DNA of 64,000 bases. Source: Wukongibacter sp050859025 (GTDB lineage: Bacteria; Bacillota; Clostridia; Peptostreptococcales; Caminicellaceae). The notes under the pieces are model-generated. The model searched no databases and had not been told where the DNA came from. It was given only the letters and a program-made list of their open reading frames with translations. The stretch is from positions 5,146,001 to 5,210,000 of the forward strand of contig NZ_CP138200.1 in NCBI RefSeq assembly GCF_050859025.1. The letters run 5' to 3'. Shown here piece after piece: positions 25,917-34,328 of the stretch. Position 1 is the stretch's first letter. Every line of letters begins with the position of its first letter. The position numbers and the translations under genes are program-made.

Positions 25917-26459
25917 ATGGCAAGACCAAAAATACAAGTAGATAAATTGCATGGATATACGATAGAAGAATTAATTGAGCTTAAAAATACTACGGATTCA
26001 AAATTTGCTATGACCGTGTTAACTACAGTAATAATGAGATATAAAGGCTTCTCTAACGCACAAATTAATGAAGTTACAGGTCTAAGTATCCCAACTGTCA
26101 TAACCCATGTTAAAAGATGGAACTCATTGGGAATAAAGGCTATAAGAGATCGTCGTGGTGGAAATCGTGAGTCCAAGCTTAGTCCTGACATAGTAGATGA
26201 TTTAATCTATGTTACTCTTAACAAAAAGCCTGCGGACTTTGATTTTATAGGTCATACATGGACCTGTGCGTTATTGGCCTTATATATAAATCAAACATAT
26301 GGTATAAAAGTCTCAATTACTACTATTTGGTCAATTTTGAAGAAAAACAATCTATCGTATAAAAGAGCAGAGCCTAAACCAACTAAAGCTGATGAAGCAG
26401 AGCAAGAAGCTTTTAAAAAAAATGTTAGAGACAATAGATACTTTAGAGCATTCATCTGA
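25917..26459 (+). CDS. IS630 transposase, N-terminal frame (orfA, helix-turn-helix)
   Basis: The 180-residue product starts at an ATG preceded by AAGGTG. It contains two helix-turn-helix segments (FSNAQINEVTGLSIPTVITH and the winged-helix region around SITTIWSILKKNNLSYK), which bind the terminal repeats. The frame meets orfB at an A8 run (26418-26425), where the codons GCT TTT AAA AAA AAT are followed by a stop about 30 bases later. Reading through to the DDE domain requires a +1 shift, equivalent to loss of one A. Confidence 0.88.
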   Translation: MARPKIQVDKLHGYTIEELIELKNTTDSKFAMTVLTTVIMRYKGFSNAQINEVTGLSIPTVITHVKRWNSLGIKAIRDRRGGNRESKLSPDIVDDLIYVTLNKKPADFDFIGHTWTCALLALYINQTYGIKVSITTIWSILKKNNLSYKRAEPKPTKADEAEQEAFKKNVRDNRYFRAFI

Positions 26460-26997
26460 TACAGCCATATATGCATTAGATGAAACCAGTATCCGCATGG
26501 AATCAAACAATCGTGCTTCTTGGAGTGAAGTAGGGGCTGCTCCTCTTCTTGAGAAAAATGGTTCTCATAAAGGGATTAATATAGTTGGCTCGACCTGTAT
26601 TTTTAATAACCATCACACTGTAAATGATGTATATTCTTCCGATAAATCTATAACATCACAGGAGATAAAAATTCACTTAGAATACTTGTTACAAATCAAT
26701 CCAGACAAAAAGGTTGTTGTCTTTCTTGATAATGCTAAAACTCATACAAGCTCAGCAATTCAAGAATTCTACCTTGAGAAAAAATCTAAGCTTAAGCTAA
26801 TATTTCTACCAAGATATTCACCGGATATGAATCCTCAAGAAAATGTGTGGAATTATCTTAAGGCTAAGTTATTTAGACCCGCTTCTAGATCAAGTATCTA
26901 TGAATTAATATCTCATGTTAAAGTTTTTTTTGACGAACTCAATTCTGATGTTGATAGAATTCATTCGTTAGCTTATGGCAGAAGTTTCTTAGTATAA
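26392..26997 (+). CDS. IS630 transposase, C-terminal frame (orfB, DDE domain)
   Basis: This 201-residue frame carries the catalytic acidic triad: ALDETS (first D), VFLDNAKTH (second D) and NPQENVWNYLKAKL (E). It has no start signal of its own and would be made as a fusion with orfA, either by slippage on the A8 run or, if this copy is dead, not at all. Everything from the A-run to the C-terminus looks intact, so the frameshift is the only visible lesion. Confidence 0.85.
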   Translation: MKQSKKLLKKMLETIDTLEHSSDTAIYALDETSIRMESNNRASWSEVGAAPLLEKNGSHKGINIVGSTCIFNNHHTVNDVYSSDKSITSQEIKIHLEYLLQINPDKKVVVFLDNAKTHTSSAIQEFYLEKKSKLKLIFLPRYSPDMNPQENVWNYLKAKLFRPASRSSIYELISHVKVFFDELNSDVDRIHSLAYGRSFLV

Positions 26998-27096
26998 TTT
27001 AAGCTTCAATATGAAATCCCTATATAGGGATTTAAGTAAAGACTTTAATTTATAAACCCTATACTAATTACAATTACTTTTCAAAGGATGGTGTTT

Positions 27097-27783
27097 ATGC
27101 AGGATAAAAGAGCAAATTGGATTGAAAATGATAGAACTCCTACTCAGGATGATCTAATCGTTGATAAGATTAAGGACCAGCTAGAAGAGAAAATGCAAGC
27201 AAGTTCTATGGATATAAATGTGACTTGTAAGGATGGTTACGTACATCTCTCTGGTATAGTTGATGTTCTCGCAGAAAAAATCAAATCCGAAGATATTTCA
27301 AGGAGTATTAATGGTGTTAGAAAAATAGAAAACAAGATAACTATAGCAATGGACAGCAATATTACTGATAAGCACATGGAAAAGGAAGTTTTTGATAAGC
27401 TTAGAAGAAATGAAGTTTATAATGGTGTGAGCTCAAAGATACACGATGGTGTAGCAAATATGATTGGTACTACAAATACTTTAAAAGAGGCTAAAGAAGC
27501 CTGTAAACTAGCTAGCCAAACTAGGGGTATAAAGGATGTTGTCAACAATATTAATATCGAATCCTACGGCAAATACGACGATTCAATTATAAATAATAGA
27601 ATTGCCGATGCTCTCTCTGATACGGACCTGAGCTATATGGATATAGATCATATAGTTAGAGATGGTAGAGTTACCTTGAAAGGTTATGTAAATAATAGGA
27701 ATGAAGTTGAACTTGCCAAGGAACTATCCATGAGTGTTGAGGGTATTAAAAAGGTTATAAATAAATTAAGGATAAGAAAATAG
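27097..27783 (+). CDS. Triple BON-domain protein
   Basis: The 228-residue soluble protein has three BON-like repeats (about 15-85, 88-155 and 160-228), recognisable by the recurring pattern V-x-L-x-G-x-V and the ends GVRKIENKITI, GIKDVVNNINI and GIKKVINKLRI. BON domains bind lipids or small ligands and are often found in proteins linked to envelope stress. No signal peptide is visible, which is unusual for this family, so it is probably cytoplasmic. The ATG at 27097 is chosen because AAAGG lies 9 bases upstream; an ATG at 27088 lacks spacing. It is monocistronic and follows the IS630 element. Confidence 0.85.
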   Translation: MQDKRANWIENDRTPTQDDLIVDKIKDQLEEKMQASSMDINVTCKDGYVHLSGIVDVLAEKIKSEDISRSINGVRKIENKITIAMDSNITDKHMEKEVFDKLRRNEVYNGVSSKIHDGVANMIGTTNTLKEAKEACKLASQTRGIKDVVNNINIESYGKYDDSIINNRIADALSDTDLSYMDIDHIVRDGRVTLKGYVNNRNEVELAKELSMSVEGIKKVINKLRIRK

Positions 27784-27876
27784 AACATATAGCTATTAGC
27801 CTCTAGCTGCTAAGTTGTTGTGTCAAATCTCATAGGCTTTAAAGGCGACTAATAGCTATGGGCTAGTAGCTAATCA

Positions 27877-28323
27877 CTATTTATAAAATAGACCGATACC
27901 AACAAGCATGGCTAGAAGTCCTAGCATTCTATAGCCTGATATACTTTTTTGAACCATATCAAAAAGTCCCATATGCTCTACCACCATAGATGTGAACAGC
28001 TGACTAAATATAACTATTGCAAAGGCTACCAAGGGTCCAGTTTCCATAATAGAAAATGTCAAGGTACTCATTATTCCTAGTCCTAAAATTGCCGATATTA
28101 TTAGAAAACCCACCCCAAATTTTACATCTCTTAATTTTAGAATATTACCTATAAGATCTTTTTTAGTAAGAATAATGGCACTCAATATGATAAACTGTAT
28201 GATTACCGGAACTATTACTGTTGGAAATATTCCAACTTTATTTCCTATCATGCCATTTATGCCGCCTTGTACTGCTATAAATATTCCACCTATTAATGCA
28301 GCTATTATTCCATAATACAACAT
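27877..28323 (-). CDS. DMT-superfamily transporter of the YdcZ type
   Basis: The 148-residue protein has five predicted transmembrane helices and begins MLYYGIIAALIGGIFIAVQGG, with the conserved QGGINGMIG and GPLVAFAIVIFSQLF segments of YdcZ (DUF606) half-size transporters, which work as homo- or heterodimers. The start at 28323 follows GGAGGG. It is a single gene here; a partner half-transporter is not present. The substrate is unknown. Confidence 0.85.
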   Translation of the reverse strand: MLYYGIIAALIGGIFIAVQGGINGMIGNKVGIFPTVIVPVIIQFIILSAIILTKKDLIGNILKLRDVKFGVGFLIISAILGLGIMSTLTFSIMETGPLVAFAIVIFSQLFTSMVVEHMGLFDMVQKSISGYRMLGLLAMLVGIGLFYK

Positions 28324-28590
28324 ACTTTTCCCTCCATCTCTAAATACCGATTTTCCATGACAAATTTGATTTGAAGAATTCTTTTTTGTCAAAATTTCTT
28401 TGAGAGTTATAAACTTTACGACATATTTCCTGGGAAATGGAAATAATTAAATATTTTTGCGGTAAATTTTAGTTCGACAAAATTAGTATATCATATTCCC
28501 ATGAAATATGTTAAATAATGTAATTATAAAAAATGACTTCATTTGACATTGGCCTCTTCATTTTTTATCGTTTTAGGATATTTCTCTTGT

Positions 28591-28794
28591 TATAGAGATT
28601 CCAGTCAAAACTTTAATTTATACACATCAAAAATCCCTAGAAGTATCGGATATTTTGATCTGTATAAATTAAGATTTACTTGGAACTCTATATAGAGATT
28701 CCAGTCAAAGCTTCAATTTATACACATCAAAAATCCCTAGAAATATCGGATATTTTGATCTGTATAAATTAAGATTTACTTGGAACTCTATATA
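28591..28794. repeat. Two tandem family A MITE-like palindromes
   Basis: Copy one (28591-28690) and copy two (28691-28794) are about 95 percent identical to each other. Both start TATAGAGATTCCAGTCAAA and end AAGATTTACTTGGAACTCTA. They abut exactly, sharing TATA at the junction. Copy one at 25497-25600 is the closest relative elsewhere. This gene-free interval continues to 29065. Confidence 0.85.
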
Positions 28795-28870
28795 CTTATC
28801 ATTTAATATGTTTATAAATCTAACCATATTTGCATATACTATCACATAGTTTACAGATACTATTTCAAGC

Positions 28871-28975
28871 TATAGAAATCACAAGAAATCTTTTATGTTT
28901 TGATTTCTCGAATATCCCTAAAAACTCTAGATATTCAAAAACTCAAAATGTAGATTTATAAGTGTATTTTACATA
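28871..28975. repeat. MITE-like palindrome, family B (copy 2, inverted)
   Basis: The sequence starts TATAGAAATCACAAGAAATC and ends TAGATTTATAAGTGTATTTT ACATA. Compared with 24953-25060 it lies in the reverse orientation, with the same pair of arms. Confidence 0.6.
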
Positions 28976-29065
28976 GCATTTTCTATTTTTTTCAATATTT
29001 TATATCAATTATACAAATTTCCATTGTATGTATTAGTATATAAATTTTCTAAGGGAGGCAATTAT

Positions 29066-30283
29066 ATGAACCATGAGGAAATTCTTCAGAGTGTAATTAA
29101 GTGTAACAATTCTAAGATAGTTCTGATTGTAATGGATGGCATTGGAGATATAAGAAATAGAGACTACCATTATAAGACACCGCTTGAATATGCAAAAACT
29201 CCAAATCTCGACAAGCTGGCTTCCGAATCAGTTGTCGGTAGAATGATTCCTGTTTCATTGGGGATTACCCCAGGAAGTGGCCCTGGTCACGTAGGACTTT
29301 TTGGATATGATCCAATGGATATCACTATAGGTAGAGGGGTTTTAGAAGCGGTTGGCCTAGATCTTAAATTACAAGACGGTGATGTAGCTGCAAGATGTAA
29401 TTTTGCTACTATGGATGATAACGGATTAATCGTCGATAGAAGAGCCGGTAGAATACCGACGGAAAAGACTATTGAGCTTTGCGATGTTTTACGATCTATA
29501 AAGGAAATCGATGGTGTGGAAATAATAATTGAGCCTGGTGAGGGACATAGATTCGTAACTATCTTCAGAAGTAAAGACCAAAAAATAGATTCTTTAATTA
29601 ATGATACTGATCCTCAGATTGAAGGTAAGCCATCTTTAGAAGCAAAGGGTCAAAACGATGCTTCTAAATTTCTAGCGTCGGTAGTAAATAAATTTATTGC
29701 ACAGGGTTTTAAATTGCTGAGTAATCATTCACCTACCAATGCTTTTTTAACTAGGGGATTCTCAAAAAAGCCTACTCTACCAAGTATGAGAGAAAAGTAT
29801 TGCCTTGAATCTGCTGCAATAGCTGCATATCCTATGTACAGAGGTATAGCTTCTCTATTGGGAATGAAGCTCCTTAAAGCTCCTAAATCAATTGATGGTT
29901 TGTTTGAAACCTACATAGAGAATAAACAAAAATACGATTTCTTCTTTATTCATGTTAAGGGTACTGACCAGGCTGGAGAAGATGGGGATTTTGAATCAAA
30001 GGTCAACTGTATAGAAAAGGTAGATAAAGCTCTTCCTATACTTTTAAAGCACAGGCCCGATGTGATAGCAGTAACTGGAGATCATTCTTCTCCATGCCCA
30101 ATGCGCTCTCACAGCTTCCATCCTGTTCCAGTTCTTGTTAATAGTGAATTTTCAGGAAGGGATGATGTTGTTTGCTTTAATGAAAATGCTTGCAATGTCG
30201 GAGGTCTCGGCTTTTTCGAGAGTAAATATCTTATGACCTTACTCCTTGCAAACGGCAAAAGGCTTAATAAGTTTGGTGCATAA
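29066..30283 (+). CDS. apgM: 2,3-bisphosphoglycerate-independent phosphoglycerate mutase (archaeal type)
   Basis: The 405-residue enzyme belongs to the alkaline phosphatase superfamily. The metal-binding N-terminus is IVLIVMDGIGD (first D), the GITPGSGPGHVGLFGYDP segment holds the catalytic Ser, and FIHVKGTDQAGEDGDFESK and VTGDHSSPCPMRSHSFHPVP supply the other metal ligands. It interconverts 3- and 2-phosphoglycerate in glycolysis. The start at 29066 is set by GGGAGG; an earlier in-frame ATG at 29024 has no such site. It is monocistronic. Confidence 0.93.
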   Translation: MNHEEILQSVIKCNNSKIVLIVMDGIGDIRNRDYHYKTPLEYAKTPNLDKLASESVVGRMIPVSLGITPGSGPGHVGLFGYDPMDITIGRGVLEAVGLDLKLQDGDVAARCNFATMDDNGLIVDRRAGRIPTEKTIELCDVLRSIKEIDGVEIIIEPGEGHRFVTIFRSKDQKIDSLINDTDPQIEGKPSLEAKGQNDASKFLASVVNKFIAQGFKLLSNHSPTNAFLTRGFSKKPTLPSMREKYCLESAAIAAYPMYRGIASLLGMKLLKAPKSIDGLFETYIENKQKYDFFFIHVKGTDQAGEDGDFESKVNCIEKVDKALPILLKHRPDVIAVTGDHSSPCPMRSHSFHPVPVLVNSEFSGRDDVVCFNENACNVGGLGFFESKYLMTLLLANGKRLNKFGA

Positions 30284-30446
30284 GCAATTTAGTTTTAGCA
30301 CTCTATTTACTTAAAATTTGTAATTTTTAAAAATATAACTTTTATCTAATTTTATTCCATATCCTTTCTTTATCTAGATACCATAATTATCTTGTAATTA
30401 TTTAATGGTTAATATCAAAAACTAACTAAGAAAGGAGGAAAAACAT

Positions 30447-31088
30447 TTGAAAAAGTATAAATTTCTACTAACACTATTTACTGTTTTTTGTCTACTAATG
30501 ATATTTAATATAAGCAGTGCTGATGCTGCTCAGGCTCAAAATGATACAGATGTATATATAGTAAAAAAAGGAGATTCTTTATGGAAAATAGCTGTTAGAT
30601 ATCAAGTAGGTATTAGTGAAATAATTGCTGCTAACCCTCAGTTTAAAAATCCTAACTTGATATATCCTGGAAACAAGGTATATGTTCCTTTATTCAGCAC
30701 AGTTAAATCTATAGAGCAAGAGGTTATTAGATTGACTAACCTTGAAAGGCAAAAGGCAGGATTAGCGGCATATAAGCATAATTGGGAATTATCTAGAGTA
30801 GCTAGATATAAATCAGAAGATATGGTCAATAGAGGCTATTTTAGTCATACTTCTCCAACCTATGGCTCTCCTTTCCAAATGATGAAGAGCTTTAGAATCA
30901 GTTACAGTGCAGCTGGAGAAAACATCGCTATGGGTCAAAAAACAGCCCAAGCTGTTGTTCAAGGATGGATGAATTCATCAGGTCATAGAGCCAATATATT
31001 AAGTAAGAACTTTACACAGATTGGAGTTGGGTACGCAAAAAACTCTAATGGAACAATATATTGGACACAGATGTTTATTAGACCATAA
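30447..31088 (+). CDS. LysM and CAP-domain protein (SafA/YkwD-like, secreted)
   Basis: The 213-residue protein has a signal peptide (about 1-27), one LysM domain (about 34-80; YIVKKGDSLWKIAVRYQVGI) and a C-terminal CAP domain (about 90-213) with SRVARYKSEDMVNRGYFSHT and WMNSSGHRANIL. LysM binds peptidoglycan, and CAP proteins of this type coat spores or act at the envelope. It begins with a TTG at 30447, preceded by AAAGGAGG. The short form without a long linker resembles clostridial coat-associated proteins. A convergent terminator follows. Confidence 0.88.
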   Translation: MKKYKFLLTLFTVFCLLMIFNISSADAAQAQNDTDVYIVKKGDSLWKIAVRYQVGISEIIAANPQFKNPNLIYPGNKVYVPLFSTVKSIEQEVIRLTNLERQKAGLAAYKHNWELSRVARYKSEDMVNRGYFSHTSPTYGSPFQMMKSFRISYSAAGENIAMGQKTAQAVVQGWMNSSGHRANILSKNFTQIGVGYAKNSNGTIYWTQMFIRP

Positions 31089-31141
31089 GGAAAATTCATG
31101 GATATAAATCCTTTAGTCTTCGAAAAATGATCTGACAGATG

Positions 31142-31169
31142 AAAAAGCGACTATTTTGGTCGCTTTTTT
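31142..31169. terminator. Bidirectional terminator between LysM-CAP and GGDEF genes
   Basis: AAAAAGCGAC pairs with GTCGCTTTTT around a 7-base loop; both strands end in T-runs. The genes on either side converge on it. Confidence 0.9.
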
Positions 31170-31183
31170 ATTGGGCTTAAATA

Positions 31184-32047
31184 TCAATTTATCTCAAGTA
31201 TTTGCTCTTCAATGACACATTCAGCAACGTAAAATGGAGATTTCTGCTTTTTAGCTATGGTCGATGCTAAACTGGCCTCATTAATAAGCTCATATACGGC
31301 TGAATCTAGATTTGAGCTCAATATATTATTTAGTATTGAAATTCCTGCTGATGCTCTCACTTTGATGCCATTAGAGAAAATAAAGTCCGAAATCGCATCT
31401 AATAAATACTCTGCAAGTTTAATACAATCCTCCCGATAATATGATGCTAAAACCACAAATTCATCGCCTCCAAATCTACATAAATATGTATCTGAAGGTA
31501 CATTATTCTTTAATACTAATGCTATCTCTTTAAGTATTATATCTCCCTGTATATGACCGTATTTTTTGTCTATATATCCAAAATCGTTAATATCAATAAA
31601 TATAATTGAAGCTTTTTGTTTAAGTTCTATAAGCTTTTTGGCGTAATAATAAATGTAGTCACTCTTATATAGTTCCGTAAGTAAATCGACATGCTTCCCT
31701 AATTCGGTATAAATTTGAGTTTTAGTGACAATACCCAGTAATTCATCGTTATCTATTACTAATAAGACATCTAATCCACCTTTATCGACCATTTCTTTTG
31801 CTTGCCAAAGAGGAGTACATGAGGAAATAGATGTTATCGTTTGACTCATGGCATCTGCTACAATTCTGTTTGAATGCACTCCTATTAAATGTCTATAGGT
31901 TAATATCCCTACCAAACGCTCTTCCTCAACTACAGGGAAAAAATCAATTCCCCTTTTTACTACAAGTTCTTGAGCTACTTTCACGCCCTCAAGTATATCT
32001 ATGTATTTAAAATTCCTTAACATAATCTCCGATACGTTTCTAATCAT
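31184..32047 (-). CDS. CBS-pair diguanylate cyclase (GGDEF)
   Basis: The 287-residue cytoplasmic protein has an N-terminal pair of CBS domains (about 1-120, with FFPVVEEERLVGILTYR and VLLVIDNDELLGIVTKT) and a C-terminal GGDEF domain with an intact active site RFGGDEFVV. The usual inhibitory RxxD site five residues upstream is absent (DTYLC instead), so product inhibition may be missing. CBS pairs bind adenosine nucleotides, suggesting control by energy state. It overlaps the upstream 116-residue gene by four bases (ATGA). Cyclic di-GMP made here would feed the riboswitch at 13157-13242. Confidence 0.9.
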   Translation of the reverse strand: MIRNVSEIMLRNFKYIDILEGVKVAQELVVKRGIDFFPVVEEERLVGILTYRHLIGVHSNRIVADAMSQTITSISSCTPLWQAKEMVDKGGLDVLLVIDNDELLGIVTKTQIYTELGKHVDLLTELYKSDYIYYYAKKLIELKQKASIIFIDINDFGYIDKKYGHIQGDIILKEIALVLKNNVPSDTYLCRFGGDEFVVLASYYREDCIKLAEYLLDAISDFIFSNGIKVRASAGISILNNILSSNLDSAVYELINEASLASTIAKKQKSPFYVAECVIEEQILEIN

Positions 32048-32394
32048 AGCTCTACGGATTTACTAACATGTACAACAATATTAAGGTGTGCTTTTATTAT
32101 TGTCGATTCGTTAGCAACCTTCTCCCCTTCATCCAGTATTATATTTATTAATTTATCCTTAGGGAGCATATCTATTAAAAATTTTCTAACAACAATGGCC
32201 TCAATTATAGGATGATCTACTTTTATAATTTCATATTGATTTGGTGATAAAATGTCAACCATCCGCCTAGCAGCTTCAGGTCCAATAGGAGCGTTCTTGC
32301 CAACAATTAGGGCATCTTGCATAGGTGGGATTTCAAATTCTGATAAGCTCATTTTTATCTCAGCTCTTTTTTTATTTTCCACTATATCTCTCAT
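32044..32394 (-). CDS. Hypothetical protein coupled to the GGDEF gene
   Basis: The 116-residue soluble protein is not recognised. It has the segments IPPMQDALIVGKNAPIGPEA and HLNIVVHVSKS, mixed alpha/beta composition and no membrane helix. The start at 32394 is set by AAAGGAGAA. The stop overlaps the GGDEF start by four bases, so the two proteins are made together and probably act together, perhaps as a sensor partner. The region upstream (32395-32957) holds no gene. Confidence 0.6.
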   Translation of the reverse strand: MRDIVENKKRAEIKMSLSEFEIPPMQDALIVGKNAPIGPEAARRMVDILSPNQYEIIKVDHPIIEAIVVRKFLIDMLPKDKLINIILDEGEKVANESTIIKAHLNIVVHVSKSVEL

Positions 32395-32507
32395 ATTCGA
32401 TTCTCCTTTTGACAAATTTCTCTATAATTTTACCACATCGTGTATATGTAAACAATATTTTACTAGCACTTTAGTCCTATTTTTTACAATTTGTTGATAT
32501 AAGTTAA

Positions 32508-32564
32508 ATACCCATAGACAATATTCATATTTTCATAATACTTTTGAATATCATCTATGGGTAT
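32508..32564. repeat. Long hairpin in the gap upstream of the GGDEF operon
   Basis: ATACCCATAGA (32508-32518) pairs with TCTATGGGTAT (32554-32564), and an inner ATATTCA/TGAATAT extends the stem. Its function is unknown; the rest of 32395-32957 is plain AT-rich DNA. Confidence 0.5.
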
Positions 32565-32953
32565 TATTTCCCGTATCTATTAGAGCCATCCTTCTAATTA
32601 ATCATAAAAATTGAAACCTTTCCTTTATGATAATTTCACTTGATTAATTAATCTACATAATTCTAACTTTAAACAATTGTATATGAAAAATATCATCATT
32701 GATTTAATACCTTAAAATATAGAACATTTTATATCATAGTTTTAGAAATTTTAAGACTATTAAGTCTATATAAAGTGGTAGATTTTCTAGAATGTTAATA
32801 ATATGATTCTCACAAATTAACAAATACATTGTTGAAATCTATAGAAAAAGTTGTACTTATCCACAACTATAATTACAATAAGTGTATAATTTTTTATCTG
32901 CTACAATTGAACATCTTATTTAAATGAGATTTTGCTTGAAGAAATGACCATAA

Positions 32954-32980
32954 TAAAAAAACTTGGCTATTTAACCAAGT
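32954..32980 (-). terminator. Terminator of the rRNA-tRNA operon
   Basis: ACTTGG (32961-32966) pairs with CCAAGT (32975-32980) around an 8-base loop; on the minus strand seven U follow. It lies 8 bases beyond the last tRNA. Confidence 0.85.
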
Positions 32981-32987
32981 CTCTTTT

Positions 32988-33063
32988 TGGTGCCCAGAGG
33001 CGGAATCGAACCACCGACACGGGGATTTTCAGTCCCCTGCTCTACCGACTGAGCTATCTGGGC
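32988..33063 (-). tRNA. tRNA-Phe (GAA)
   Basis: The cloverleaf is complete, with loop CTGAAAA giving anticodon GAA. The acceptor is GCCCAGA/TCTGGGC and CCA is encoded. It is the last gene of the rRNA operon. Confidence 0.96.
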
Positions 33064-33074
33064 AAATTAAATTT

Positions 33075-33151
33075 TGGTGGACCTTCAGGGACTCGAACCC
33101 CGGGCCTGCCGGTTATGAGCCGGACGCTCTGACCAACTGAGCTAAAGGTCC
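33075..33151 (-). tRNA. tRNA-Met (CAT), elongator
   Basis: The stem CGGCTCATAACCG gives anticodon CAT, with a paired first base (GGACC...GGTCC) and no initiator GGG/CCC pattern. CCA is encoded. A lysidine-modified tRNA-Ile with the same anticodon is the alternative, but the body resembles elongator Met. Confidence 0.85.
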
Positions 33152-33158
33152 AAATATA

Positions 33159-33235
33159 TGGCGTGCCCACAGGGATTCGAACCCCGGACACACGGCTTAG
33201 AAGGCCGTTGCTCTATCCTGCTGAGCTATGGGCAC
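33159..33235 (-). tRNA. tRNA-Arg (TCT)
   Basis: The anticodon loop CTTCTAA gives TCT; the acceptor is GTGCCCA/TGGGCAC, with G73 and encoded CCA. Confidence 0.95.
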
Positions 33236-33248
33236 ATATATTTCAAAA

Positions 33249-33323
33249 TGGAGCGGTAGAAGGGATTCGAACCCTCGACCCTCGCCTTGGCAAGGCGATG
33301 CTCTACCACTGAGCCACTACCGC
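33249..33323 (-). tRNA. tRNA-Gly (GCC)
   Basis: The anticodon loop TTGCCAA gives GCC; the acceptor is GCGGTAG/CTACCGC and CCA is encoded. Confidence 0.95.
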
Positions 33324-33483
33324 ATAATTATTAATTTCACTAATTACTATAATACCCAATATAACGCTTTTTATAACAGATATATAATTTTCATCATATG
33401 GAAACCTATAAGCTTATATCTATTTCGCAAAAAAAAAATCCAATTCAGAAGATTGTCTTAAAGTTCTAGCAAGCTAATTTAAC

Positions 33484-33567
33484 TGGTGCGGGTAGAGGGA
33501 CTTGAACCCCCACGTACAAGACACTAGATCCTAAGTCTAGCGCGTCTGCCAATTCCGCCATACCCGC
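33484..33567 (-). tRNA. tRNA-Leu (TAG)
   Basis: This class II tRNA has a long variable arm (TGTCTTGTACG region). The anticodon loop CTTAGGA gives TAG; CCA is encoded. Confidence 0.95.
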
Positions 33568-33571
33568 AAAG

Positions 33572-33648
33572 TGGCGATCCAGAAGGGACTCGAACCCTCG
33601 ACCTCTAGCGTGACAGGCTAGCGTTCTAACCAACTGAACTACTGGACC
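33572..33648 (-). tRNA. tRNA-Asp (GTC)
   Basis: The anticodon loop CTGTCAC gives GTC, with discriminator G and encoded CCA. It is four bases from tRNA-Leu. Confidence 0.95.
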
Positions 33649-33742
33649 ACATTAATTAAATAAGATAGTTTAATGACCTAAAGGTCATTACTGTAAAATT
33701 TCCTGCAAACGAAATACAGTTCGCTATAAAATTTTACTAACT

Positions 33743-33818
33743 TGGTGGGCGCAACAGGACTTGAACCTGTGACCCCCTGCTTGTAAGGCAGGTGCTCTCC
33801 CAGCTGAGCTATGCGCCC
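33743..33818 (-). tRNA. tRNA-Val (TAC)
   Basis: The anticodon loop CTTACAA gives TAC; CCA is encoded. A 55-bp segment on its 3' side is repeated next to tRNA-Ala. Confidence 0.95.
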
Positions 33819-33937
33819 ATTTTGGATGCAAGACGTTGGATGTTAGAAATTGGACCTTTGTCATTCTCTTCAGTCATTTAAAACCTTTAAGCGTAACCCT
33901 AATCCAACTTCAAACCTCTAACTTCTCACCTTCAAAT

Positions 33938-34012
33938 TGGTGACCCCTAGGGGACTCGAACCCCTGTTACCGCCGTGAAAGGGCGGTGTCTTAACCGCTT
34001 GACCAAGGGGCC
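33938..34012 (-). tRNA. tRNA-Glu (TTC)
   Basis: The anticodon loop CTTTCAC gives TTC; the acceptor is GGCCCCT/AGGGGTC and CCA is encoded. Confidence 0.95.
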
Positions 34013-34017
34013 ATATA

Positions 34018-34093
<76 letters not shown>

Positions 34094-34129
34094 TCAATAA
34101 TGACCACATCTATGGCTCATATTTATAAC

Positions 34130-34204
34130 TGGCTCCAGAGGTGAGATTCGAACTCACAGCCTACCGGTTAACAGCCGGTTGCTCCACCATTGAGCTACTC
34201 TGGA
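34130..34204 (-). tRNA. tRNA-Asn (GTT)
   Basis: The anticodon loop CTGTTAA gives GTT; the acceptor is TCCAGAG/CTCTGGA and CCA is encoded. It is the first tRNA after 5S. Confidence 0.95.
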
Positions 34205-34211
34205 ACATCAA

Positions 34212-34328
34212 ACTGGCAACGACTTACTCTCCCAGGCAGTTGCCCACCAAGTACCATCAGCGCTGAAGAGCTTAACTTCTGTGTTCGATATGGGAACAGG
34301 TGTATCCTCTTCGCTATTGCCACCAGAT
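34212..34328 (-). rRNA. 5S ribosomal RNA
   Basis: The sequence has the classic bacterial 5S core on the minus strand: CCATATCGAACACAGAAG, then GATGGTACTTGG, and complementary ends TGGCAATAGCG/CGTTGCCA. The length, near 117 bases, is normal. Confidence 0.95.

Larger units (their letters stand above)
25829..27024 (+). mobile_element. IS630-family insertion sequence flanked by MITE halves
   Basis: Both ends carry the terminal inverted repeat TATAGGGATTTYAWATTGAA (left at 25829, right ending at 27024), with TA at the boundaries as expected for IS630. Two overlapping frames (orfA 25917-26459 and orfB 26392-26997) encode the transposase. Outside the left end is the right half of a family A palindrome (...AAATTAAGCTTTACT), and outside the right end a left half (TAGGGATTTAAGTAAAGACT), so the element sits in or between MITE copies. 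The element ends resemble the MITE ends. Confidence 0.88.

Noticed and set aside
25889..26191. Minus-strand frame inside the IS630 element
   Set aside because: It is the antisense shadow of the transposase gene.
27784..27876. Phage attachment site or small RNA between the BON and YdcZ genes
   Set aside because: An inverted AGCTATTAG/CTAATAGCT pair is present but fits a weak convergent terminator; no further support.
28591..28794. CRISPR array
   Set aside because: The two repeats are 100-bp palindromes that abut without spacers; no cas genes anywhere in the window.
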